A stretch of 64,000 bases of DNA, from assembly GCF_003046175.1 (NCBI RefSeq), contig NZ_PZZM01000001.1, positions 2,373,001 to 2,437,000 on the forward strand, read 5' to 3'. The notes beneath the pieces are model-generated. The model ran no database searches and was not told the origin of the DNA. It saw nothing but the letters and a program-made list of their open reading frames with translations. The position numbers were made by a program, and so were the translations under genes. Source of the DNA: Bosea sp. 124. Its GTDB lineage: Bacteria; Pseudomonadota; Alphaproteobacteria; Rhizobiales; Beijerinckiaceae. This document shows, in pieces, positions 1 to 8,627 of the stretch. Within the stretch, counting starts at the first letter, position 1. Each line of letters starts with the position of its first letter.

Positions 1-179
1 GGCACGCCGATTTCGACGAGGCCGGACGATTTGAGCAGGGCGAAATTCTCGGCGACGAAGCGATCTTCGTCGACCTCCCTGTCGGCGCGTTCGCGCAGAA
101 TCGGGCCGATATCGTCGAGTATCGCAGCGATGCCGCGGGGTTCGCGGACGGCGATGTCCAGTGTCGCTTGATCGTGCAT
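1..179 (-). CDS. Acyl-CoA dehydrogenase family protein, N-terminal part (cut by window edge)
   Basis: Only the first 59 codons are present, reading leftward from an ATG at 179 behind a GGGAGG ribosome binding site. The peptide (MHDQATLDIA..., then FVAENFALLKSSGLVEIGV) is the all-helical N-terminal start typical of acyl-CoA dehydrogenases and related flavin monooxygenases, in which 'LLKSSGLVEIGVP' precedes the substrate-facing helices. The catalytic region lies outside the window, so the substrate cannot be judged. It is divergent from the HxlR regulator that starts near 355, with about 175 bases between them, so that regulator may control it (inference). Confidence 0.6.
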   Translation of the reverse strand, partial: MHDQATLDIAVREPRGIAAILDDIGPILRERADREVDEDRFVAENFALLKSSGLVEIGV

Positions 180-354
180 CGTGGCCTCCCTTCCAGAGAT
201 TGCAGATGAGCCAAGCCTAGGCAGGTGCTTTGCGGCGATCCAGTTCAGGAACTGTACCGGCCCGGCATGCTCGATTTCCGCTGCGTCATGGTCTCGTGCT
301 AACCTGCGATGTTCCCTGGTCTCCTGCATGCGCAACCGCTTCCGGAGAATCGAC

Positions 355-1062
355 GTGCCCGCAAAATCCGATCGTGGAAGCTATGGGCAGTTCTGTCCGG
401 TTTCGATGGCTGCCGAAATCGTCTGCACACGGTGGACCGCCCTCATCCTGCGCGAGTTCCTGTGCGGCACCACGCGCTTCAACGATCTGCGTCGCGGCGT
501 GCCGCGGATGTCGCCATCGCTGCTGTCCAAGCGCCTGCGCGAGCTGGAGGAGGCGGGGGTGATCATGGCGACGCCAACCGCGCAATCCGGCGTGATGAAC
601 TACCGGCTGACGCAGGCCGGGGAGGATTTGCGCGGCGTGGTCATGTCGCTGGGTTTCTGGGGGCAACGCTGGGTCGAATCGTCGATGTCGCTGAAGAACC
701 TCGATCCCTCGCTGCTGATGTGGGACATGCGGCGCGGCCTCGACCCGGTGCCCCTGCCGCAAAGGCGCTGCACCATCAACTTCATCTACCCCGAGCTGAG
801 CCCCGACCGGCGATCGTGGTGGCTCGTGATCGATGGCGAGAAGGTCGATCTCTGCCATACCAATCCCGGCTTCGAGATCGATCTCTACATCCGCTGCTCG
901 CTGCGCGCGATGACCGCGGTCTGGATGGGCCTCGCCAAGCTGAGCGCCGAGGTCGATTCCGGCCATATCCAGCTCACCGGGGACAGTGTCATCGCCCGTT
1001 CGATGGACCGCTGGCTCGGCCTCAGTCCCTTTGCCAGGGGCGAGCGCAGCATCGCCCACTGA
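355..1062 (+). CDS. HxlR-family transcriptional regulator with C-terminal extension
   Basis: A 235-residue DNA-binding regulator. The N-terminal ~100 residues hold the HxlR winged helix: GQFCPV, then ILREFLCGTTRFNDLRRGVP and SPSLLSKRLRELEEAGV, the recognition helix and wing. The C-terminal ~120 residues are not part of the minimal HxlR fold and look like an SCP2-type alpha/beta domain seen in long HxlR proteins. I chose the GTG at 355 because GGAGA (344-348) sits six bases upstream; an ATG at 328 in the same frame would add nine residues but has no clear site. It is divergent from the acyl-CoA dehydrogenase and upstream of an orphan TRAP binding protein. HxlR proteins often lack an obvious ligand site but respond to aldehydes or oxidants; the ligand here is unknown. 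Confidence 0.85.
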   Translation: MPAKSDRGSYGQFCPVSMAAEIVCTRWTALILREFLCGTTRFNDLRRGVPRMSPSLLSKRLRELEEAGVIMATPTAQSGVMNYRLTQAGEDLRGVVMSLGFWGQRWVESSMSLKNLDPSLLMWDMRRGLDPVPLPQRRCTINFIYPELSPDRRSWWLVIDGEKVDLCHTNPGFEIDLYIRCSLRAMTAVWMGLAKLSAEVDSGHIQLTGDSVIARSMDRWLGLSPFARGERSIAH

Positions 1063-1166
1063 ACACCGTTCCCACTGTACTCTTCGCCCCGATCTTGCAT
1101 GGTCTTCCGAGCGGAGCGGTACCGTCGGCCTGGTCGCCGAACCCGCCATCACGGAAGGACAAGATC

Positions 1167-2150
1167 ATGCGCTCGTTCATCGCAGGCCTCCTGCTCTCGG
1201 CGGTCTCGCTGTCACTTGCTGCGCCGGCCGGCGCCCAGACGGTCTGGGAAATGCCGACCGAGTATCCGGCCAGCGCGATCCCGGGCGAAGGCGTCGCGAC
1301 CTTCGCCGGCATCGTGAACGAGACGTCCGGTGGGCGGCTGACGATCAAGCCGAGTTTCGATGCCGCGCGTGGCATCAAATCGGCGGCGATGATCGGAGCG
1401 GTGCAGAAAAACGAGGTCGCAGCGGGCGACGCCTTTGCGGGCGCGCTTGGCGCAGTCGATCCGCTGTTCGGGCTGTCCTCGCTGCCGTTCCTGGCGACCT
1501 CGATTTCGGATGCGCGCAAGCTCACCGATCTGGCCCGCCCGGCCTATGACAAGAAGCTCGCCTCCTTCGGCCAGAAGATCCTCTACACCACGCCCTGGCC
1601 GGCCTCGGGCATCTGGTCGAAGGAGCCGCTGAGCGCGCCTACCGCGCTCTCCGGCTTGGCCATCCGCACCTATGACGCGACCTCGACGGCGGTGATGAAT
1701 GCGGCCGGTGCCAAGGCGAGCAACCTCTCCTTCGCCGATGCCATGCCGAAGGTGAAGGATGGCAGCGTCACCGCTGTCCTGTCCTCGGGTGATGGCGGGG
1801 CCGGGCGCAATCTCTGGGATTTCCTGCCGAACTTCACCGAGGTCAATTACGCACTGCCGATCTCGATCGCGACGGTCAATCTCGCGGCCTATGAGGCGCT
1901 CCCCGCCGATCTGCGCAAGATCGTGGACGACGCGGCTGCAGCGACCGAGCAGCGGCAATGGACTGCGATCCGCACGAGGCTCGACGAGAACTACGCCCGG
2001 ATGCGCACCAACAAGGTCGCGATCCTGACCGATGTGCCATCTGCTGTCGCCAAGGCGCTGGCCGATGCCGGAAAGGGCGTTGTGGACGACTGGCGCCAGA
2101 AGGCGGGGCCTGAGGGCGCGGCCGTGCTCGACGCCTATCGCAAGCCCTGA
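1167..2150 (+). CDS. TRAP transporter solute-binding protein, DctP family (orphan)
   Basis: A 327-residue periplasmic binding protein. Residues 1-22 form a signal peptide (MRSFIAGLLLSAVSLSLAAP, cut after AGA). The mature start 'QTVWEMPTEYPASAIPGEGVATFAG' and the later 'DLRKIVDDAAAATEQRQW' helix are typical of the DctP family, which delivers carboxylates and other small anions to a TRAP permease. The start is set by GGAAGGA at 1153-1159. No DctQ or DctM gene lies beside it: the HxlR regulator is upstream and ChaA downstream, so the partner permease must be elsewhere or absent. The canonical ligand-gripping arginine was not located with confidence. Confidence 0.85.
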   Translation: MRSFIAGLLLSAVSLSLAAPAGAQTVWEMPTEYPASAIPGEGVATFAGIVNETSGGRLTIKPSFDAARGIKSAAMIGAVQKNEVAAGDAFAGALGAVDPLFGLSSLPFLATSISDARKLTDLARPAYDKKLASFGQKILYTTPWPASGIWSKEPLSAPTALSGLAIRTYDATSTAVMNAAGAKASNLSFADAMPKVKDGSVTAVLSSGDGGAGRNLWDFLPNFTEVNYALPISIATVNLAAYEALPADLRKIVDDAAAATEQRQWTAIRTRLDENYARMRTNKVAILTDVPSAVAKALADAGKGVVDDWRQKAGPEGAAVLDAYRKP

Positions 2151-2164
2151 GGCCTCCACAACTT

Positions 2165-2270
2165 CGCCATTCCGGACAAGTGGCGCAGCCCCGCCGATCC
2201 GGAATCCATCATAGTGCGATAGCCTCCGATGGATTCCGGATCTCCGCTTCGCTGCGTCCGGAATGACGTT
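2165..2270. repeat. Intergenic dyad repeat, family A, copy 1
   Basis: The element is flanked by CATTCCGGAC on the left and GTCCGGAATG on the right, with an inner inverted pair (GATCCGGAATCCAT / ATGGATTCCGGATC). The same layout recurs at 32093-32200 and 35087-35208. It follows the TRAP binding-protein stop and could fold into a long RNA hairpin that ends that transcript. The rest of the 233-base gap to chaA holds nothing else I can identify. Confidence 0.7.
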
Positions 2271-2383
2271 TCACGCCATCGGCTGCGAACGAAATCCATC
2301 CCGCTGCGTTCTTTCCTGATAGGCTGCCCGGGCGGCCTGTTTTTGCATGCCCTTTTTAATCCACATCATTTCGGGACGGCCCC

Positions 2384-3517
2384 TTGAACACCATGATCCT
2401 CCGCCTCGCCTGCGCCTGGGCGACCGTTGCAGCCTTCCTGCTGTTCGGAGATGGCCTGCTCGGCCAGCTCGGCGCGCCGCTGATGTCGGCGGTGGTCTTC
2501 CTGTGGCTGCTGGGCATCATCATCTGGGCGGCGTTCGGTGTGGTGCATGAGGCCGAGATCCTGGCCGGGCGGCTCGGCGAGCCCTTCGGCACGCTGATCC
2601 TGACGCTCTCGATCGTGATCATCGAGGTGGCGCTGATCTCGGCGGTGATGCTCGGAGCCAAGGGCGCGCCGACGCTGGGGCGCGACACCATGTTCGCAGT
2701 GCTGATGATCGTGCTCAACGGCGTCGTCGGCATCGGGCTGCTCGTCGGCGGAAGGCGCCATTTCGCGCAGAGCTACAATCTCAAGGGCGCGTCGTCCTAT
2801 CTCGCCGTCATCATCCCGCTGACGGTGATCCCGCTGGTCCTGCCGAATTTCACCACCTCGACGGCCAACGGCACGCTGACCACCCTCCAGTCGGTCAGCT
2901 TCTCGCTGTTCACCATCGCTCTCTACGGCGCCTTCCTCGTGCTCCAGACCGGGCGGCACCGTTCCTTCTTCCAGGAACCGACCCGTGAACAGGCGCCGCT
3001 GCCCCGGACCGCCACGCAGGTCGACGAGGCCGGGGAGGACGAACACGGCCATGACGATCCGGGCGGCGCCACCGCGACGCATGTCATGCTGCTGCTCGCC
3101 AACATCCTGCCGATCGTCATCCTCGCAAAAAGCCTCGCGGCCGTGCTGGATTTCGGCATCATCAAGCTCGGCGCGCCGGTCGCGCTCGGCGGTATCCTGA
3201 TCGCGATGGTGGTGTTCACGCCGGAATGCATCGCGGCGCTGCGGGCGATCTCGGCGAACCAGCTCCAGCGCGCGATCAATCTCTGCCTGGGTGCGGCGGC
3301 CTCTACGCTGGGGCTGACGGTGCCGGCCGTCCTCGGGATCGGGCTGCTCACGGGACAGGAGATCGTGCTCGGCCTGTCGGGCGCCAACATGATCATCCTG
3401 GCAATGACGCTGCTCTTGAGCACGCTGACCTTCACCGGCACGCGCACGACGATGCTGGAGGGCGCGGTGCATCTGAGCGTGTTCTTCGTCTTCGTGGTAC
3501 TGGTGTTCAGCCCCTAG
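2384..3517 (+). CDS. chaA: Calcium/proton antiporter ChaA
   Basis: A 377-residue inner-membrane cation/proton exchanger of the CaCA superfamily. The first alpha-repeat reads GEPFGTLILTLSIVIIEVAL at about 65-84, with the conserved acidic Glu81. The second repeat (GGILIAMVVFTPECIAALRA) carries the matching Glu. Roughly ten to eleven membrane segments are visible, with an acidic, hydrophilic loop near 205-230 (DEAGEDEHGHDDPGG) that could sense or bind cations. The chosen start is TTG 2384, five bases after GGGACGG; ATG 2393 in frame is the alternative. The length matches ChaA (about 360-380). It exports Ca2+ or Na+ in exchange for protons. Confidence 0.88.
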   Translation: MNTMILRLACAWATVAAFLLFGDGLLGQLGAPLMSAVVFLWLLGIIIWAAFGVVHEAEILAGRLGEPFGTLILTLSIVIIEVALISAVMLGAKGAPTLGRDTMFAVLMIVLNGVVGIGLLVGGRRHFAQSYNLKGASSYLAVIIPLTVIPLVLPNFTTSTANGTLTTLQSVSFSLFTIALYGAFLVLQTGRHRSFFQEPTREQAPLPRTATQVDEAGEDEHGHDDPGGATATHVMLLLANILPIVILAKSLAAVLDFGIIKLGAPVALGGILIAMVVFTPECIAALRAISANQLQRAINLCLGAAASTLGLTVPAVLGIGLLTGQEIVLGLSGANMIILAMTLLLSTLTFTGTRTTMLEGAVHLSVFFVFVVLVFSP

Positions 3518-3531
3518 CGCGGGGAGGCGCC

Positions 3532-3660
3532 ATGTCGCCGACGTCGAGAGGGGCCGTGGTCGTCGACGAGGATGCCGGGGCGGGCGCGTCCAAATCCGCT
3601 ATCGGGGCAAGAGCTTATCGGAGCAAGAGCTCGTTCGTCGGCGCCCAGCTGCTGCAATGA
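3532..3660 (+). CDS. Possible 42-residue protein downstream of chaA
   Basis: A short frame starts at ATG 3532 five bases after a strong GGGGAGG site and runs to TGA at 3660. The peptide is hydrophilic and basic toward its end (MSPTSRGAVVVDEDAG...). No family is recognised. Only the ribosome binding site and the position just behind chaA support it, so it may be chance. Confidence 0.25.
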   Translation: MSPTSRGAVVVDEDAGAGASKSAIGARAYRSKSSFVGAQLLQ

Positions 3661-3694
3661 GCGGCGGTGGCCGGGGCCGGATCGTCCGCTCCCG

Positions 3695-4849
3695 TCAGTG
3701 AGCCTGCCCGTTGGCCGCCAGCTCGCTCTCGATGAAGGCCTGAACCTCTTCGGCTGCGACGCCATGGGCGATGAAGCTCCGGCCGATGCCGCGCGCCAGG
3801 ATGAAGGTCAGCACGCCGCGCCGGACCTTCTTGTCCTGCCCCATCGCGGCGACGATCTCCTCCGCGCTGCCGGTGCCGCCCGGCACCTGCTGCAGCGTGC
3901 TCGGCAGGCCGACCGCATCGAGATGGCGCGAGACGCGCACGGCATCCTGCCCGGAGCAGAGCCCCATGCGCTGCGAGAAGCGGAAGGCGAGCGCAAGCCC
4001 GATCGCGACCGCCTCGCCATGGACGAGCCGGGCGGAGTCGTATTTCGTCAGGCGTTCGAGCGCGTGGGCAAAGGTGTGGCCGAGGTTGAGCAAGGCGCGG
4101 TCGCCCTCCTCGCGCTCGTCGCGGGCGACGATGGCTGCCTTGGCCTTGCAGGCGACGGCGACCGCATGGTCGCGCTCGGGGCCGCCCGCGATGATCCGGT
4201 TCCAGTTGACCTCGCACCAGTCGAAGAAGGCGGGGTCGTCGATCAGCCCGTATTTCACGACCTCGGCATAGCCCGCCTTGAACTCGCGCTCGCTCAGCGT
4301 GTCGAGGAGGGCGGTGTCGGCAATGACCAGCGCCGGCTGGTGGAAGGCGCCGATCAGGTTCTTGCCATGACTCGAGTTGATGCCGGTCTTGCCGCCGACG
4401 GAGGAATCGACCTGCGCCAGCAAGGTCGTCGGCATCTGCACGAAGCGCACGCCCCGGCGCAGCACGGCTGCCGCAAAGCCCGTCAGGTCCCCGACCACGC
4501 CGCCGCCAAGCGCAATCACGAGGTCGTCGCGTTCGATTTTCGCTGCCAGCAGCGCGTCGCAGAGCGCGATGAACTGGGCATAGGATTTGGTCGCCTCGCC
4601 CGGCGGCACGGTGATGCGCGTCGCGGCGATGCCCTCCTGCTGCAGGCAGGCCTCGAAGGCCGGCGCGTGCAGGGCTGCGACGCTCTCGTCGGTGACGAGC
4701 GCGACCTTGGCGCCCGGCGCCAGCCCGGCGATCAGGGCGGCGGCCTCGCAGAGCTGGTGGCGGCCGATATGGATGTCGTAGGCGCGCCCCTCCAGCGCGA
4801 CCGGAACCACGATCCGGGCGCCTGCGGCTTCGTTGGCCGGGATGGTCAT
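3695..4849 (-). CDS. aroB: 3-dehydroquinate synthase
   Basis: The second enzyme of the shikimate pathway, converting DAHP to 3-dehydroquinate in the cytoplasm with NAD+ and a divalent metal. The 384 residues show the NAD-binding loop GGGVVGDLTGF at 115-125, the substrate loop DSSVGGKTGIN at 148-158 and the metal ligands Glu196 (AGYAEVVKYG), His258 (NLGHTFAHALE) and His277 (LVHGEAVAIG). Its ATG overlaps the stop of aroK by four bases, so the two are translationally coupled. The length is normal for the family. Confidence 0.97.
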   Translation of the reverse strand: MTIPANEAAGARIVVPVALEGRAYDIHIGRHQLCEAAALIAGLAPGAKVALVTDESVAALHAPAFEACLQQEGIAATRITVPPGEATKSYAQFIALCDALLAAKIERDDLVIALGGGVVGDLTGFAAAVLRRGVRFVQMPTTLLAQVDSSVGGKTGINSSHGKNLIGAFHQPALVIADTALLDTLSEREFKAGYAEVVKYGLIDDPAFFDWCEVNWNRIIAGGPERDHAVAVACKAKAAIVARDEREEGDRALLNLGHTFAHALERLTKYDSARLVHGEAVAIGLALAFRFSQRMGLCSGQDAVRVSRHLDAVGLPSTLQQVPGGTGSAEEIVAAMGQDKKVRRGVLTFILARGIGRSFIAHGVAAEEVQAFIESELAANGQAH

Positions 4850-5469
4850 GGCGTCTGCTTTCGGTCGGGGTTCGCGCGCAGATACTCGTCCAGCGCCGCG
4901 ATCGCAGCGGTGACGACCACGTCATGGGGCTCGTCGCGCGAGACCAGCGTCAGATCGGCGAGCGCATAGACCGGTTCGCGCTCCGTCAGCATCCGGCGCA
5001 GCGTCTCCTCGGGGTTCGCGGTCTGGAGCAGCGGCCGTTTCGCGTTCTTGCGGACGCGCCGCATCAGCACCTCGGGGTCGGCCTTGAGCCAGATCGAGAT
5101 GCCGAGATCGGCGATGCGCGCGCGCGTCTCGGCATTCATGAAGGCGCCGCCTCCCGTCGCCAGTACGAGCGGTGCACGCGTCGTCAGGATGCGGCTGATG
5201 ACGCGGCGTTCGCCATTGCGGAACTCGGATTCGCCGCGCTGGGCGAAAATCTCGGGGATCGTCATGCCGGCGGCCGTCTCGATCTCGGTATCGGCATCGA
5301 CGAAGGGCAGGCCGAGCCGCGTCGCCAGCCGCCGGCCGACCGAACTCTTGCCGGAGCCCATCATGCCGACCAGTACGACAGCGCGCTCCCCGATCGTGGC
5401 GCGCAACTCATCGCGATCCACGCGGGATTCCGAACTATCAGGCAGGTCGAGCGTTTCGACGATCGTCAT
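4846..5469 (-). CDS. aroK: Shikimate kinase
   Basis: Phosphorylates shikimate at the 3-hydroxyl using ATP. The P-loop GMMGSGKS is at residues 35-42, followed by the shikimate-binding D-x-D (FVDADTEIE), the GGGAF loop (ATGGGAFMNAETR) and the lid region with arginines (RKNAKRPLL). At 207 residues it carries about 25 extra N-terminal residues compared with minimal AroK enzymes. It lies directly upstream of aroB with an ATGA overlap and is divergent from the small membrane protein and xerD. Confidence 0.95.
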   Translation of the reverse strand: MTIVETLDLPDSSESRVDRDELRATIGERAVVLVGMMGSGKSSVGRRLATRLGLPFVDADTEIETAAGMTIPEIFAQRGESEFRNGERRVISRILTTRAPLVLATGGGAFMNAETRARIADLGISIWLKADPEVLMRRVRKNAKRPLLQTANPEETLRRMLTEREPVYALADLTLVSRDEPHDVVVTAAIAALDEYLRANPDRKQTP

Positions 5470-5631
5470 TGCGGCGTTGTCCTCAGCGCCCGTTTAGCAT
5501 GAGCGATGATGCGGCGTCATGCCCGCGCCGTGCAGATTTTGGCCGGCTTGTGGCCTTGCCGCCCTTGCCCGTGCCCGCCATCTCCCGAAAGATGTCGCGC
5601 TCCGGCATCGCATCTGCGGATGTCCTCAAGG

Positions 5632-5790
5632 ATGAGCCTCGCCGTGCCGACGCTGTTCAGATTCGTCGCGTTCCTCGCCCTGCTCGGGGGGCTCGTCTTC
5701 GGCGGCATGGTCGCGCTCGTCACTTTTGTCCAGCCGGTGCCGCGCGAGATGGTCGAGATCGTACCACCCTCGAAGCTGCAGCCGAAATGA
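5632..5790 (+). CDS. Small single-pass membrane protein upstream of xerD
   Basis: A 52-residue peptide with one hydrophobic span (FRFVAFLALLGGLVFGGMVALVTF cut into about 21 residues near 10-32) and a conserved-looking tail, FVQPVPREMVEIVPPSKLQPK. The stop TGA overlaps the xerD start codon (ATGA at 5787-5790), so it is probably the first gene of the xerD unit. Two ATGs are possible, 5620 and 5632. The function is unknown; it sits exactly between divergent aroK and xerD. Confidence 0.65.
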   Translation: MSLAVPTLFRFVAFLALLGGLVFGGMVALVTFVQPVPREMVEIVPPSKLQPK

Positions 5791-6716
5791 GCCGGATCGC
5801 GCGGGCACGGCTGAACGGCTTTCTCGACATGCTCGCAGCCGAACGCGGCGCCGCCCGCAACACGCTCGAGGCCTATCAGCGCGACGTCGACGATTATCTG
5901 GAATTCCTCGGCGGGCGCGCGCTCGATGCGGTCGAGGCCGACGATATCCGCGCCTGGCTCGCCGATATTTCCGCGCGCGGGCTGAAGGCCTCCTCGGCGG
6001 CGCGCCGGCTTTCGGCCGTGCGCCAGTTCCACCGCTTCCTCTACACCGAGGGCTTTTCACCGGGCGATCCCTCGGCCGCGATCGAGGGACCGCGCCAGGG
6101 GCGGCCGCTACCCAAGGTGATCTCCGTCGCCGATGTCGACCGGCTGATCGAAACGGCGAGGCGCGCCTGCGGGCAGGAGGGGGCGACGGCGGCGGCGCGG
6201 CTGCGCGCGCTCAGGATGCGCTGCCTGATCGAGATGCTCTACGCCACGGGTCTGCGCGTCTCGGAACTGATCGCGCTGCCGCTTTCGGCCGCGACCACGC
6301 GCGAGCGCTTCCTGGTCGTCCGCGGCAAGGGCGACAAGGATCGGCTCGTGCCGCTGAACGAGCCAGCGCGCGAGGCCGGCCGGAGTTGGCTCGGCGCGCT
6401 GCGCGAGAGCGGCGCGGCGGAGAGCCGCTGGCTGTTTCCTGCGGAAGGCGAGAGCGGCCATCTCACCCGCCAGGCCTTCGGACGCGATCTCAAGGTGCTG
6501 GCCGGCGCGGCCGGTCTGCACGCCGCGGCGCTCAGCCCGCATGTGCTGCGCCACGCCTTCGCCAGCCACCTGCTCCAGAACGGCGCCGACCTGCGAGTCG
6601 TTCAGGAGCTGCTCGGCCATGCCGACATTGCGACGACCCAGATCTACACCCATGTCCTCGACGACCGCCTCAAGAGCATGGTGCGAGACCTGCATCCGCT
6701 GGCGGACGATGCCTGA
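5787..6716 (+). CDS. xerD: Tyrosine recombinase XerD
   Basis: A site-specific recombinase that with XerC resolves chromosome dimers at dif near the division septum. Of 309 residues, 1-100 form the SAM-like core-binding domain (NTLEAYQRDVDDYLEFL). The catalytic domain shows the full set Arg157 (ATGLRVSEL), Lys181 (GKGDKDR), His252 and Arg255 (PHVLRHAFASH), His278 (LGHAD) and the nucleophile Tyr287 (QIYTHV). The length and intact motifs fit chromosomal XerD rather than an integrase of a mobile element. The start overlaps the upstream stop by four bases. Confidence 0.93.
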   Translation: MSRIARARLNGFLDMLAAERGAARNTLEAYQRDVDDYLEFLGGRALDAVEADDIRAWLADISARGLKASSAARRLSAVRQFHRFLYTEGFSPGDPSAAIEGPRQGRPLPKVISVADVDRLIETARRACGQEGATAAARLRALRMRCLIEMLYATGLRVSELIALPLSAATTRERFLVVRGKGDKDRLVPLNEPAREAGRSWLGALRESGAAESRWLFPAEGESGHLTRQAFGRDLKVLAGAAGLHAAALSPHVLRHAFASHLLQNGADLRVVQELLGHADIATTQIYTHVLDDRLKSMVRDLHPLADDA

Positions 6717-6725
6717 GAGCAAGCC

Positions 6726-7337
6726 ATGACCAAGCCGACACTGAGCCCGCTCCCGCCTGCGAGCTTCCGCAGCAAGCCCTGGAAGAATGGTGGCGGCGTC
6801 ACCCTCGACATTGCCGATGCCGCCCGCCCGGGCGCCGACCCTGCCGGCTGGGAGGGCATGATCTGGCGACTCGGCCGCACGGCGATCGTCCAGCCCGGGC
6901 CGTTCTCGGATCTCACCGGCTATGAGCGGCTGCAGGCGGTGATCGTCGGTTCGGGCCTCGTGCTCGACGGGGCCGATGGCGAGATCGACCTGCGCCTGCC
7001 CCTCCGGCCGGCCCGCTACGATGGCGGCCTTCCGCTCGTCAGCCGGCTGGAGAGCGGGCCGGTCGAGGTGCTCAACCTGATCGCCGACCGCGCGCTCTGC
7101 GCCATCGACCTCGTCGTTGCGGCGCCGGGCGAGGGCATCGCCCTGACGGCCGGCGCGATCCACATCCTTTATGCGCCGGGCGAGGCCGTCAGCGGCCGCT
7201 GCGGCGGGGAGCGTTTCGCACTGCCCGGCGGACATGCGTTGCGGATCGAGGCCGATGCGGATGTCACGCTGACGATCGAGGCGGGGCAGGCGCTGCTGGC
7301 GACGATCAGGTCGAGGGTCGCTTCGTGCGCCGCATGA
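6726..7337 (+). CDS. HutD/Ves family protein
   Basis: A 203-residue cupin-like protein. The hallmark PWKNGGGVT is near residues 18-26, followed by WRLGRTAIVQPGPFSDLTGYERLQAVIVGSG (broken here into the 'S-x-FSD-x-x-GY-R' block of the family), and a C-terminal beta-strand-rich half. HutD proteins accompany histidine-use genes in some bacteria, and Ves is a cold-induced relative in E. coli; the biochemical role is unresolved. It starts ten bases after xerD, so it may be cotranscribed. No histidine-use gene is in the window. Confidence 0.8.
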   Translation: MTKPTLSPLPPASFRSKPWKNGGGVTLDIADAARPGADPAGWEGMIWRLGRTAIVQPGPFSDLTGYERLQAVIVGSGLVLDGADGEIDLRLPLRPARYDGGLPLVSRLESGPVEVLNLIADRALCAIDLVVAAPGEGIALTAGAIHILYAPGEAVSGRCGGERFALPGGHALRIEADADVTLTIEAGQALLATIRSRVASCAA

Positions 7338-7456
7338 CGCGCCGATCGCCACCTGTCGGTCGCGCGGAAGTCGGGCCGCCACGGAAGCCGAGCCGAAGTA
7401 GATGACAGGGGCTTCCCGCTGCTGCCATCATCGAACGTCAACTGTCGTAGAAGACC

Positions 7457-7810
7457 ATGGTTCTGCGACGAGGTTCCTGCGTTCTGCTCGCCCTGACCAC
7501 CGTGACCGTCCTGGGCGGTCCGGTGTCGGCGTCCGAATGGATCGGAGGATGGGGCGCGCCGAGTTGCGGCCGGGATGCGGTCGTGATTCGCCTCGGCCCG
7601 AAGGAGCTGGACCTTTCGACCTTCGAGACGACCTGCAGCACTCGCTCGGCCAAGAAGCTGGGGGACGTCTACGAGCTGACGGCGGATTGCAGCGGTGAAG
7701 GCCGCCCCATCCGGGTTTCCTTCACGGTGCGCGTTCAGGGCGACGTCCTGACTTTCGTGCGCCAGCGCGGCTTCGACTTCGACCCGAAGCGCTATCGTCG
7801 TTGCGGATAG
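7457..7810 (+). CDS. Small secreted protein of unknown function
   Basis: A 117-residue frame with a clear signal peptide (RRGSCVLLALTTVTVLGG, cleavage near VSA-SE). The mature part begins EWIGGWGAP and has four cysteines (SCGRD, ETTCST, TADCSG, YRRCG) that could form two disulfides in the periplasm. The 'IGGWGAPSCGRDAVVIRLGPKEL' opening resembles short periplasmic beta proteins of Rhizobiales, but I recognise no named family. It stands alone between the HutD-like gene and the convergent carbonic anhydrase. Confidence 0.6.
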   Translation: MVLRRGSCVLLALTTVTVLGGPVSASEWIGGWGAPSCGRDAVVIRLGPKELDLSTFETTCSTRSAKKLGDVYELTADCSGEGRPIRVSFTVRVQGDVLTFVRQRGFDFDPKRYRRCG

Positions 7811-7865
7811 CCAGCCGCCAGGAACAGTGAGCGCGGGCCGGCGGAGACCAGGCCCCGGTCGCAGG

Positions 7866-8558
7866 CTAGTCGCAGCGGATCGGCTGCGCCTTGCGCGGGA
7901 GCTCGCCGATCGCCGGGACGAACTGTCCGGTCTCGGGGTCGAGCAGCATCAGGACGCCGGTGGCGACAGCGAAATAGGCGCCGTGCAGGTGCAGCCGGCC
8001 CTTGCCCTCGAGGATCTGCACGCAGGGGAAGCTGCGCAGATTGGCCAGCGATTGCTGGATCGAGGAGAGGGCGAGGCGCTCGACATAGCCGTCCAGCGTT
8101 TCGTGGCGCCCGCGCCCGCCGGTCCGCTCGGCGGCGGGGCCGATCAGCGTGATCCATTTGCCGATGAAGTCGCCCGAGGAGAGCGGGCCCTGCGTATCGT
8201 CGGCGAAGGCGCGGATGCCGCCGCAGCGGCCATGGCCGAGCACGACGATGTGCTCGACCCTGAGCGCCTGAACGGCATATTCCAGCGCCGCCGAGGTGCC
8301 GTGAAGCTGGTCGTCGGGCGAGAACGGCGGCACCAGATTGGCGACGTTGCGGACGACGAACATCTCGCCTGGCCGCGCATCGAAGATGACCTCCGGCGAA
8401 ACGCGCGAATCGCAGCAGCCGATCAGCATGATCTTCGGTGTCTGGCCGCTTTCGGCGAGCTGCTCGTAGCGGTCCTTCTCGCGGTCGAAACGGTCGTCGA
8501 GAAAGGCGCGGTAGCCTTCCGTCAGCCGGTCGGGAAAGGGGGCTGCTGGCGTGTCCAT
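7866..8558 (-). CDS. Beta-class carbonic anhydrase
   Basis: Interconverts CO2 and bicarbonate using zinc. The 230-residue protein shows the metal ligands Cys49 and the Asp50/Arg52 dyad (CCDSR), then His109 and Cys112 (GHGRCGG), in the right order. The tail, with HLHGAYFAVATG and the 'L-x-x-DPETG-x-F' segment, matches plant-type beta enzymes. I took the ATG at 8558 (MDTPAAPFPDRLTEGYR); a further in-frame start at 8606 would add 16 residues. The ORF ends just before the convergent secreted protein. Confidence 0.93.
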   Translation of the reverse strand: MDTPAAPFPDRLTEGYRAFLDDRFDREKDRYEQLAESGQTPKIMLIGCCDSRVSPEVIFDARPGEMFVVRNVANLVPPFSPDDQLHGTSAALEYAVQALRVEHIVVLGHGRCGGIRAFADDTQGPLSSGDFIGKWITLIGPAAERTGGRGRHETLDGYVERLALSSIQQSLANLRSFPCVQILEGKGRLHLHGAYFAVATGVLMLLDPETGQFVPAIGELPRKAQPIRCD

Positions 8559-8627
8559 AGCTTCTTCGAACAGGAGGCGCGCGGTTTCGTCAAGCGCGTG
8601 CTGCACTGCGGGGGCGTCGGCAGCGGG

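Noticed and set aside
5787..6716. Tyrosine recombinase considered as integrase of a mobile element
   Set aside because: Catalytic residues, length and position beside aroK/aroB indicate housekeeping XerD; no att duplication or cargo is seen.
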